Shown piece by piece: positions 18,799 through 26,501 of a DNA stretch of 64,000 nucleotides. The stretch comes from Leptothrix sp. (in: b-proteobacteria) (GTDB taxonomy: Bacteria; Pseudomonadota; Gammaproteobacteria; Burkholderiales; Burkholderiaceae_C): NCBI GenBank assembly GCA_013822685.1, contig PNKV01000008.1:109221-173220 (forward strand). The letters are read 5' to 3'. The notes below the pieces were generated by a model. That model saw only the letters and a program-made list of their open reading frames with translations. It did no database searches and had not been told where the DNA came from. Both the position numbers and the translations under genes were made by a program. Every line of letters begins with the position of its first letter. Within the stretch, counting starts at the first letter, position 1.

Positions 18799-20181
18799 TT
18801 ACTGAACCAGGTCTTCAGACCAAAGGGGATTGTCGTTGGCGCCGATGCTCAGATAGATGGGCTCAAGGCCCACTGGCAGGCTCTTCAGGTTTTTGAGGTC
18901 GATCTCCTTGCCCTGCAGATCAACGGCTTTCTTCACCGACCAGCGGCCATCCAGCTTGAATGTGCGTGGCTTGTTGTCTGCGCTCCAAATGGCCACCTTG
19001 CGGGTATCGGCACCGGTGAACAAGTAGGCCTGCACGCCCTGCGTTGGTTGGCCCTTGCCAGCAATCTGCTTGGTCAGGACAAGGTCGCCCAGCTCTGCCG
19101 ACATGGTGCGGTATGCCTGGTATGCGGGGCGCCGCGTGCCGTTGTTGGCGATCAAACCCCAGTTGCCATCCACTGAATCCTGTGAACTGAACCAGCAGAG
19201 CACCTCGACCCCGGCCGCCGCCGAGGCGATGAAAGACCGGGGCAGAAACGCGGCAACCATGTGTTCGTCGACAAGGCCATTGGGGCTTTTCGTTCCAACG
19301 GCCCAGCCCCATTCCGTGATCCAGACCTCAAGCTTCTTGCCAAGCTTCTTCACCCCTTGCTCACGCAAGCGGCGCACCGCTGACAAGAAGGACCGATCGC
19401 GGTCAACCAGTTGAAACGGCAGTGCCCAGTCTGTTCTCTCGTAGGCCGCGGCCACCTCGGGCCCGGGAGCACTGTGGCCGGAATAAGGATGGATGCCGAG
19501 GCCATCCAGCAATTTGGGCAAGCCCTCTTCCAGGAACCAGTAGTGCGCCACCCAGACGTCCTCACTGTCGATGACCTTGACGGTGGCATCTTGGGCTTTG
19601 ACCTGCTCGGTGACCTCGCGGACCATGGAGACGTAATGTTTTACCCAGGGCGAGGGCGGCTTGCCGTTCCATTGACCACCCACCATTTTCCCGATGACGA
19701 AGTTGTGAGGTTCGTTCCAGACCTGAAGCACAAACTTGACGCCGGCCTTCTTGAGCAGACCAGACACGTGCACGGCATAGCGCCCATAAGCCTCGGGATC
19801 AATCGAGGCCAGGGGGTTTTCCTTGGTGGCCGGATAGGCTTTGCTATTGGCAAAAGCCAGGATGAACACCACGCCAATCTTGTGCTCGCGGTAATAGGCC
19901 AGGCGCTGCCTGAAAGCGGCAGGGAAGTCGTTGTACTGACCCGCCTTGGGTTCCATGTCGGGCCACAAGACAGCATCACGAACCCATCGCACACCCAGCT
20001 CATCCAGCATGGGAAGCTGACTCATGGGCTGGCCTTGTGAGAACTTCACCACCAGCCCGAAAGTATTGCGGAACGGGCCGTCACCCAGGCTTTGTGCATG
20101 GGCAATCGGTGCCAGGCAGGCGCACCACAATGCCATGAACACATGCACCAATCGATGGCGGGCGAGCATCCTTGTAATCAT
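18799..20181 (-). CDS. Secreted glycoside hydrolase, clan GH-A (cellulase/GH39-like)
   Basis: A 460-residue protein with a cleavable signal peptide (residues 1-29, ending AIAHA-Q). It has a single TIM-barrel hydrolase domain with Glu157 in VWNEP as acid/base and Glu290 in WITEWGW as nucleophile. A C-terminal beta domain starts near residue 370. It lies between epsG and the polymerase in one operon with 24 and 2 base gaps. A role in trimming or length control of the polymer in the periplasm is plausible, as seen for hydrolases in other EPS loci. It is distantly similar in plan to the lipoprotein hydrolase at 15355 but lacks its N-terminal domain. Confidence 0.85.
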   Translation of the reverse strand: MITRMLARHRLVHVFMALWCACLAPIAHAQSLGDGPFRNTFGLVVKFSQGQPMSQLPMLDELGVRWVRDAVLWPDMEPKAGQYNDFPAAFRQRLAYYREHKIGVVFILAFANSKAYPATKENPLASIDPEAYGRYAVHVSGLLKKAGVKFVLQVWNEPHNFVIGKMVGGQWNGKPPSPWVKHYVSMVREVTEQVKAQDATVKVIDSEDVWVAHYWFLEEGLPKLLDGLGIHPYSGHSAPGPEVAAAYERTDWALPFQLVDRDRSFLSAVRRLREQGVKKLGKKLEVWITEWGWAVGTKSPNGLVDEHMVAAFLPRSFIASAAAGVEVLCWFSSQDSVDGNWGLIANNGTRRPAYQAYRTMSAELGDLVLTKQIAGKGQPTQGVQAYLFTGADTRKVAIWSADNKPRTFKLDGRWSVKKAVDLQGKEIDLKNLKSLPVGLEPIYLSIGANDNPLWSEDLVQ

Positions 20182-20205
20182 GGTTTCGCCCCAACAGTTG
20201 CGGTC

Positions 20206-21072
20206 TTAGCCGCGGTAATCGTTGAGCAACACGCCTGCAAACAGCTCGCAAGTCTTCTTGAGGCTGTCGCACAAGGTTTTCATGGGCGCGACCTGCGTCA
20301 CACCACCACGGCCCACCACCAAAGCAGCGCCGCACTTGGCGGCGACCACGCGCGCGTCGGCCCCATGCACGGCAGCAGGGGTATCCACGATGACGTAATC
20401 GAACTTGGGCAGCACGCTTTCGATCAGGTGATCAAACGCTTGCCCCTGGATCAACTCCAAGGGGTTGGGCGGGATGACGCCCACCGGCAACAGGTACAGA
20501 TTAGGCAAGGAGTCGATGGGCCTCTTGACATTCACTTCAGCCCGGCCTGACAGCACATTGCTGAGCCCGGCGGTGGATGCCTCACCACCGAACAGCGTGT
20601 GCAAACGCGGCGTGCGCATGTCAGCATCGATGAGCAGCGTGCGCCCGGCAAGCTGGCTGAAAGCCACCGCCAAATTGGCACTGAAAAAGGACTTGCCGTC
20701 TCCGACATCAGGACTGCAGACAGCCAGCGCCAACTTGTTTTCGCGCTTGGGGTTGAAGACCGAACCGAGCAACTGGGCACGAACATCGCGGAAGAACTCC
20801 GCGGTGGCGTCAAAGGGATCGGTGGCCACGACCAGCTCGGAAGACACGCTTTCAAGCGTGCGCCCCTGGTATGGGTACTTGAACTGTTGGGACAAGGCCC
20901 ACAGCACGTCCTCGTGCTTGGCCAAGCCGAGCGCTACCGCCGCCTCGCCAAACTTGACGCCTTTTTCCTTTTGGTACTGAACGATCTGCTCAACCTGCGA
21001 CGCGTCCAGGCTGTTGATGCGCGAGATGATGTCGCCAATGCTGGGATCTGTTTGTTCGCTCGTAGATGACAT
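20206..21072 (-). CDS. epsG: EpsG-type chain-length/tyrosine-kinase ATPase
   Basis: A 288-residue cytoplasmic ATPase of the BY-kinase/ParA fold that works with EpsF. Residues 20-68 resemble a GspE-N/MshEN unit (KFGEAAVALGL then LWALSQQ). The ATPase domain has a P-loop SPDVGDGKS at 120-128, Walker A' LLIDADMR and Walker B YVIVDTPA. The C-terminus ends in a single Tyr (NDYRG) rather than a Tyr cluster, so autophosphorylation on a tail is doubtful. The start at 21072 is preferred; a longer frame reads through arginine- and proline-rich non-conserved sequence. It follows epsF by 16 bases. Confidence 0.9.
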   Translation of the reverse strand: MSSTSEQTDPSIGDIISRINSLDASQVEQIVQYQKEKGVKFGEAAVALGLAKHEDVLWALSQQFKYPYQGRTLESVSSELVVATDPFDATAEFFRDVRAQLLGSVFNPKRENKLALAVCSPDVGDGKSFFSANLAVAFSQLAGRTLLIDADMRTPRLHTLFGGEASTAGLSNVLSGRAEVNVKRPIDSLPNLYLLPVGVIPPNPLELIQGQAFDHLIESVLPKFDYVIVDTPAAVHGADARVVAAKCGAALVVGRGGVTQVAPMKTLCDSLKKTCELFAGVLLNDYRG

Positions 21073-21088
21073 GGTGGTTGGGCTGTGG

Positions 21089-22504
21089 TTATTTGCCAGT
21101 GGCGGGCAGTCGGAGCATGGCCGTGGAAGGCAGCTTGGGCGCGAACTGAATGGGCAGCGCACGCGCGCCCTTGGCCTTCGCACTCGGCATGTGGCCGATC
21201 AGGTCAGCCCCCACCAATTCGGTCAGGTCTTGGTCACCACGGATGCGGCGGTGCTTGAGCTCCACCATCAGCACGAGGCCAATGCCCAGGAACAGGCCCA
21301 CGAAGATGGCCTGCAAAGTGTAGAGAATCGGCCGGGGTGAAGAGTGTCCTGAAGGCGGCGTGGCCACCTTGAGGATCGAAATGTTGGTCTGGTTGCTTTG
21401 GCTCTCAAGGCTGGTTTGGCTGATGCGGGCCTGGATCGCGTCGAAAGCGCGCTGGGCACTTTCAACGTCTTTGACCATCAGCTGGGCCTCGTCACGGATG
21501 GCCTTGAGCTTGAGCACCTTGGAGCGCTGGGCATCCAGCGCGGCCCGCGCCTGGCCTTCGCGTTGCTGACTGATCTGCAACATCACATTGGAAGACAGCC
21601 CGACGTTGCCAGATTCAGCCTTGATGCGGTTCTTGAGCTCGGCGATGCCTGCGCGCAACTCGGTGATCTGGGGATGCCCTTCACCCAAACGCGAACTTGC
21701 CTCTTGCAGGCGTGCTTCTTGGCGAGCCAGGTCGCCCTTCAGGGCCATGATGACGCCACTGCCCATGCTGTCGGGGCTGTTGATGCCAGACTGGGCACGA
21801 CGACTTTGGGCATCCGCAGTTTGGGCCTGCAAGCCCACCACCTGGGCGGACAACTCGCCGAGGCGAGCGGTCTCTACGTCAAGCCGCTCATCGGTGGCGA
21901 CGATGCCTTTTTCTTGCTGATACGCCGACAGCTTGCGCTGGGCTTCGTCCAGCTTGTCGCGAGATTGCTTGAGTTGCTCTTGGAACATCGTGCCGAACTG
22001 GCGGGCCGGCTCAACACGCAATTCCAGACTGGTGTCTATGTAGTTATTGATGAACGAGTTGGCCAGAACAGACGAGAACGCGGGATCAGCCCCGGTGTAG
22101 CTCACGTTGATGACGTTGGAATCACGGGTTGGCTTGACTTCAAGCCCGTCAGAGATGAGGTTGACGATCCAGTTCTCGAACGAACCCTGGCCGTTGGTGG
22201 CTTCACGCCAGCGGGCGCGCAGGTCAGCATTTTCGGCCATGCGAAGTGAGCGGACAACCTTGAGGCCTACGCGCTCGCTTCGGATGATGTCCATCTGCGT
22301 GGCCAGATAGTTGCCTGTCGTGACGGCCATGGTGCCGTTGATGGGGTCGGGTGAGCGCGAATCGATCAGAACCGACCCGGTGGCCGTGTACTTCTTGGGA
22401 AGGGCGAAGCCCGCGATCAGCGCGATGCCGACCAGCACGCCTAAAACGCCTGCCAGGATCATCCAGCGGGCTCGCAAAATTGAAAGGAACTGAGAAAATT
22501 TCAT
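21089..22504 (-). CDS. epsF: EpsF-type chain-length determinant (Wzz/PCP family)
   Basis: A 471-residue polysaccharide co-polymerase. One transmembrane helix is near residues 13-35 and another near 410-430 (ILYTLQAIFVGLFLGIGLVLMVEL region). Between them is a large periplasmic domain rich in Gln and Glu heptads that should form the coiled coil. A short cytoplasmic tail follows. The protein sets polymer length with EpsG and the polymerase. Start chosen at MKFSQFLSILRARW; the upstream 24 codons are not family-like. It heads the operon epsF-epsG-hydrolase-polymerase, and a sigma-54-like site lies about 190 bases upstream. Confidence 0.92.
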   Translation of the reverse strand: MKFSQFLSILRARWMILAGVLGVLVGIALIAGFALPKKYTATGSVLIDSRSPDPINGTMAVTTGNYLATQMDIIRSERVGLKVVRSLRMAENADLRARWREATNGQGSFENWIVNLISDGLEVKPTRDSNVINVSYTGADPAFSSVLANSFINNYIDTSLELRVEPARQFGTMFQEQLKQSRDKLDEAQRKLSAYQQEKGIVATDERLDVETARLGELSAQVVGLQAQTADAQSRRAQSGINSPDSMGSGVIMALKGDLARQEARLQEASSRLGEGHPQITELRAGIAELKNRIKAESGNVGLSSNVMLQISQQREGQARAALDAQRSKVLKLKAIRDEAQLMVKDVESAQRAFDAIQARISQTSLESQSNQTNISILKVATPPSGHSSPRPILYTLQAIFVGLFLGIGLVLMVELKHRRIRGDQDLTELVGADLIGHMPSAKAKGARALPIQFAPKLPSTAMLRLPATGK

Positions 22505-22694
22505 CGACAGACCTTGGTCAGTTACTTCAAGCAGAGTAGTTTTGAGTCTACAGTGATTCGCTGAAGGGGTAGGCAAAGGGACAACTCAGCCCGCCGCCTG
22601 TGACGGGGCTGCAACGGGCGGAAGATACCTGCCCAACCACTGATCAGGCTGGTGGCGTTTAGTTCAGAAAATTTCATCCCGCAGGCTGTGCACT

Positions 22695-22710
22695 CGCACA
22701 GACCATGCCC
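22695..22710 (-). promoter_or_regulatory. Possible sigma-54 promoter for the epsF operon
   Basis: On the minus strand the sequence GGGCATGGTCTGTGCG keeps the GG and GC dinucleotides exactly 10 bases apart and matches GGCA-G and TGC of the consensus TGGCACG-N4-TTGCA. It would give a leader of about 180 bases before epsF. RpoN control of PEP-CTERM/EPS genes is known in some betaproteobacteria. A single match of this quality can occur by chance in G+C-rich DNA. Confidence 0.3.
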
Positions 22711-22716
22711 GAATTC

Positions 22717-24252
22717 TCAGCTTGTCAGCGCCGAAGCTGCCAATTTGACAACTTTGGCGATGCTGGGCACCCCATTTTTGTCAAACGCAAACAGGAAGTA
22801 ATACCCTGGTGGCGCGATATTCGCGCTCATTGGGGCTGCCACCTTGTAACCGCCGTTACCTTCTTTGGTGAAAGGCAAATCCAGGAAACGTTGGTCAAAG
22901 ACTTGCACGTGGGTGGACGAGCCCAGTTTGACCAAAGTTAACCTGGACACATCGGCGTCTACCTCCAATTCGAATGGCTTGCCCCAAGCGAGGAAATCCG
23001 GCGCGCCACTAATCACCGGCCGGCGGGCCAATTGACCACTGCCATTTTTTTCGTACAAATAAGGCGGGTAATAAATTTCGGCATTGAGGTGGTTTTCAGC
23101 CTTGGCATAACCAGCGCCGCCGCCGCCAGTGAATACCGTGGCATCGGGCAACAGCAAAGCCACCGAGTGGTAAAGCCGGTCCTTTTGCGCCACATCGGCC
23201 ATGGTGATTTTTTCGGTCACCGGATCCCAAATCATGGTCACACGATTGGCCAATATGTGATCTTTGTCACTGTTATTGCGCAGCCCGCCGCCGCTGATGA
23301 AAACTCCACCATCGGCCATGACCGTGGCAGACGCATAGTGCCGTGCCATGCCGAACCATTGCAGCTTGGTGGGCACTGGCTCCGGTCCATTGATGTCCAC
23401 CTTGTAGGCCTCGCCATGATTGCGCATAGAAAGGATCTTGCCTGGGGCATACATCAGCGAAGGAACGTCGACGTGCCCGACCGACAACTTGGGGCCTAAT
23501 TTTTTAACGCTGCCCTTGCCTGCGACATCCAGAGAAAAAATATCTCCGGTACCTGACAATATGACCAAATCGCCTTTGTGTGTTTGCCAGGCCCGGGGGT
23601 AATCCCAGTTCTTAGAACCAAAAGCTTCATCACTGCTGGCGCCGGCCAAAACGCGCCAGCCTTTTTCAGGGGTATATATCTCGGGCGTGGGGACAAAATG
23701 GGTTGGATCAAGCCGCCCACCTAAAACCAATACATCACCATTGGCCAACGTGGCCACAGTGGGATACCACCGAGGATTGGCCATGGTCTGTCCGCTGGAC
23801 TTCAGCTGATTGGCGGCATAGTTGAAAACATTCACATCCGGCGATGACCAATTTCTCCGTCCATTGACGGTCCGATCGCCCCCCACGAGTAAAACTGTCT
23901 GACTGGAAGGAAGCAGGAGTTGTCCGCTGCAGAATATGTCAGTGCCGGTGGTATTGGGCAAAGTCAGGTGAGATTCAGGGCCTATACCCTTTTTGGGATC
24001 CCAAATATCGTAAATTTCAAGCCCACTTTGTCGGCCAGTGGCATCTGAGCCGTAGCTCAGCAATCGGCCGTCCGGCAAGGTCAATACCTGCAATGGAATC
24101 AGCGGCCAGTTGACCACTGGCCCAAAATGACCCCGCACATGGTACTGGCTGGCGGACACCGGCATGAGCCGAATAAACCACCAAGCCAGGATTACTGCGA
24201 CAGCGACTGAGATCGCAGCGAATAGCGACAATGTCAATCGTCGGAAATTCAT
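22717..24252 (-). CDS. Membrane-anchored copper-radical oxidase (glyoxal oxidase/GlxA-like)
   Basis: A 511-residue protein with one N-terminal transmembrane anchor (residues 8-30), a seven-bladed kelch-type propeller and a C-terminal DUF1929 Ig-like domain. The copper-radical oxidase site appears complete: Cys108 (DIFCSG) and Tyr163 (PRWYPT) for the Cys-Tyr cofactor, the axial Tyr361 and the ligand His362 (RLYHS), and His448 (SSTHV). These correspond to C70, Y135, Y377, H378 and H471 of fungal glyoxal oxidase as I recall them. Such enzymes oxidise an aldehyde or primary alcohol and release H2O2; GlxA of Streptomyces acts in surface glycan deposition. Its place between epsF and the lipid-sugar genes suggests oxidation of the EPS in the periplasm. 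Confidence 0.85.
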   Translation of the reverse strand: MNFRRLTLSLFAAISVAVAVILAWWFIRLMPVSASQYHVRGHFGPVVNWPLIPLQVLTLPDGRLLSYGSDATGRQSGLEIYDIWDPKKGIGPESHLTLPNTTGTDIFCSGQLLLPSSQTVLLVGGDRTVNGRRNWSSPDVNVFNYAANQLKSSGQTMANPRWYPTVATLANGDVLVLGGRLDPTHFVPTPEIYTPEKGWRVLAGASSDEAFGSKNWDYPRAWQTHKGDLVILSGTGDIFSLDVAGKGSVKKLGPKLSVGHVDVPSLMYAPGKILSMRNHGEAYKVDINGPEPVPTKLQWFGMARHYASATVMADGGVFISGGGLRNNSDKDHILANRVTMIWDPVTEKITMADVAQKDRLYHSVALLLPDATVFTGGGGAGYAKAENHLNAEIYYPPYLYEKNGSGQLARRPVISGAPDFLAWGKPFELEVDADVSRLTLVKLGSSTHVQVFDQRFLDLPFTKEGNGGYKVAAPMSANIAPPGYYFLFAFDKNGVPSIAKVVKLAASALTS

Positions 24253-24415
24253 GATACGGGAAGCACTCCATCCAAACTATAGGCAAAATAATGTAACAAC
24301 TACATCACCTGCACTTTCGTCAAGGATAGGTCAGAAGCCCTTCAAATGGGAGGCAATTGTCGGTGCAACCCACGCTCACTCATGGGGGTGCGACTCACTG
24401 CCAGCCCCTCATAGG

Positions 24416-25153
24416 TTACAACTTGAGTTTGACAAACACAAACTCTGGAATGGTCTTGATGATGAGCATGATCAGCTGCCAGAAGCCAGGGGTATAGACG
24501 ATGCGGCGCCCTTGGTCGATGGCGTGGCTGATGTCCTTGGCAACTTGGTCAGGCTTGGCCCACAGCGGCCCCTTGGGCAGGTGTGCAGTCATTGGCGTGT
24601 CCACAAAGCCGGGCTTGACGGTGATCACATGCACCCCCTTTTTGGCCAGACGTTGGCGCAAGCCCGAGGCGAAGGCCGACACCATCGCCTTGGCGCTGCC
24701 GTAAACGTAGTTGCTTTGGCGGCCCCGATCACCCGCCACCGACGAGATGACGGCAATGGCACCGCGCCCTTGCTGCTCCAGCTGGTTGGCCACCAGCGTC
24801 AGCAAGGCGATGACGGACAAGCCATTGGTGCCGATTTCAGCCAGGGCATAGGCAACATCGTGCTGGGCGCGGTCCTGATCGGTGAGCGTGCCATGGGCGA
24901 TCAACACCGTGTCCAGGCCCCCCAGGGTTTGGGTGGCATCGGCCAGCAAGGCGGCGTGCTGGTCATGCTGGTTCGCGTCAAAAACGCGTGAACCCACTTT
25001 GCTGGCGCCGCGAGTTTGCAGGTCAGCGGAAAGGGACTGCAGTTGCTGCGCGTTGCGTGCGGCCAGGAAAAGGTGGTCGCCCTGTTGGGCCCAACGACGC
25101 GCGCAGGCTTCGGCCATGGCCGAGGTCGCTCCGACGATCAGGATCTTCTTCAT
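24416..25153 (-). CDS. DprE2-like short-chain dehydrogenase
   Basis: A 245-residue SDR with nucleotide loop VGATSAMAEA (residues 7-16), catalytic Ser137/138, Tyr151 and Lys155 (YGSAK). A C-terminal hydrophobic segment (LIMLIIKTIPEFVFVKLKL) is typical of DprE2, the NADH-dependent decaprenylphosphoryl-2-keto-ribose reductase. It overlaps the DprE1-like gene by ATGA, the same pairing as in mycobacteria. Together the two enzymes would invert C2 of polyprenyl-phosphoryl ribose to give the arabinose epimer. It is the last gene of the eight-gene operon; 163 bases follow before the oxidase gene. Confidence 0.85.
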   Translation of the reverse strand: MKKILIVGATSAMAEACARRWAQQGDHLFLAARNAQQLQSLSADLQTRGASKVGSRVFDANQHDQHAALLADATQTLGGLDTVLIAHGTLTDQDRAQHDVAYALAEIGTNGLSVIALLTLVANQLEQQGRGAIAVISSVAGDRGRQSNYVYGSAKAMVSAFASGLRQRLAKKGVHVITVKPGFVDTPMTAHLPKGPLWAKPDQVAKDISHAIDQGRRIVYTPGFWQLIMLIIKTIPEFVFVKLKL

Positions 25154-26490
25154 GTGGACTCCATGACCCGCCGCCAGAAACCTGACGAAAATCTCGGATC
25201 AACAAATGGTGAAAAGGCGGCCCACTGAGGGTGGCCCGCCTTGAAAATGCGGGCGCCCATGCGGCCATCCTTGGCCGGGTAGAGGCGGCCACCGGCGGCT
25301 TGCACAATGCCATCCAGTTGGGCGAACAGGCGGTGCAGCCGCTCGCCCTGATTGGGGAAGTCCAAGGCCAAGGTGGTGCCCGGCATGGGAAACGAGAGCA
25401 TGCCGCGCGAGGGTGGCGTGCCAAATTGCTTGAGCACCGCCAAAAACGAACCCATTCCACTGTCCACAATGGTTTGCAACAACTGCCGGGTGGCGGCCAA
25501 AGCTTGCTCGGGGGGCACCACACACTGGTATTGATAGAACCCTTTGGGCCCATAGATGCGGTTCCACTCCAGCAGCGCGTCCAGTGGATAGAAGAAGGGG
25601 CGGTAGTGCTGAAGAGCCTGGACGCGATCGCCTTGCTGCCGATTGAAATAGGCCAGGTTGAAGGCTTTGAGCGACAGGTTGTTGATCAAGGAGATTGGCG
25701 GCGTGAAGGGCACGCGCCGACCGCTTTCATCGACAGGGTTGGGCAGCTGGTCAGCCAAAGCCGGGTTCATGACGGCAGGCGCGTGGTTGGCGCGGTTGAA
25801 GAGGCCACGTCCCAGGCGCTTGCCTGCAAAGGCGCAATCAATCCACGAGACCGTGTACTCGTGGTCCGCCTCCGAGGCCTGGCTGAGCTCGAAAAACTCT
25901 TCCAGGCTTCGAAACCGGATGCTTTCGGTCTGCAGATAAGGATTGGCGATGCGGCGCAACTGGATTTGTGCCCAGGTGATCATGCCGGTCAGCCCCAGGC
26001 CGCCCACGGTGGCCGCAAACCAGTCGGCGTCCTGCGTGGGTGAGCACAGGCGGCGAGTGCCATCTGACCGCAGCAACTCGAGTTGCGTCACGTGGTTGCC
26101 GAACGAGCCGACCAGGTGGTGGTTTTTGCCGTGCACATCATTGGCGATGGCGCCACCCACGGTGACGAACTGTGTGCCAGGCGTGACGGGCAGAAACCAG
26201 CCCTGCGGCACGATCAACCGCAGGATCTCTGACAACAGAACACCCGCTTCGCAGGTAATCAGGCCGGTGGCGGGATCGAATTCAATGAAGCGGTCAAGCT
26301 GGCGGCCCAGCACCAGGGCCCCGCCCGGATTCAGGTTGCTGTCACCATAGCTGCGGCCATTGCCATGCGGCAAGACGGTGGACCGGCCATCGGCTGGCAG
26401 AGGCAAGCTCGCATGGCGGCTGGGCATGCCCAGCACTTGCTGCTCTGGGCTCATGACCCGGCCCCACGAGGTGACCGCCTGGGTTGCCAT
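25150..26490 (-). CDS. DprE1-like FAD-dependent polyprenylphosphoryl-ribose oxidase
   Basis: A 446-residue vanillyl-alcohol-oxidase-type flavoenzyme. DprE1 landmarks are present: GNGRSYGDS (Tyr48), VTVGGAIANDVHGKNHH with His120 as the FAD-linked His, GSFGNHV, VGGLGLTGMI, EWNRIYGPKGFYQYQ, and YPAKDGR with Lys407. The position matching the mycobacterial benzothiazinone-target Cys is Ala375 (TLALDFP). The ATG at 26490 starts the conserved protein, 11 bases after the UbiA fusion gene; a longer open frame upstream only reads through that gene. It oxidises the 2'-OH of lipid-linked ribose, and the DprE2-like partner then reduces the ketone. Confidence 0.88.
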   Translation of the reverse strand: MATQAVTSWGRVMSPEQQVLGMPSRHASLPLPADGRSTVLPHGNGRSYGDSNLNPGGALVLGRQLDRFIEFDPATGLITCEAGVLLSEILRLIVPQGWFLPVTPGTQFVTVGGAIANDVHGKNHHLVGSFGNHVTQLELLRSDGTRRLCSPTQDADWFAATVGGLGLTGMITWAQIQLRRIANPYLQTESIRFRSLEEFFELSQASEADHEYTVSWIDCAFAGKRLGRGLFNRANHAPAVMNPALADQLPNPVDESGRRVPFTPPISLINNLSLKAFNLAYFNRQQGDRVQALQHYRPFFYPLDALLEWNRIYGPKGFYQYQCVVPPEQALAATRQLLQTIVDSGMGSFLAVLKQFGTPPSRGMLSFPMPGTTLALDFPNQGERLHRLFAQLDGIVQAAGGRLYPAKDGRMGARIFKAGHPQWAAFSPFVDPRFSSGFWRRVMEST

Positions 26491-26501
26491 GCCTTGATTC
26501 G

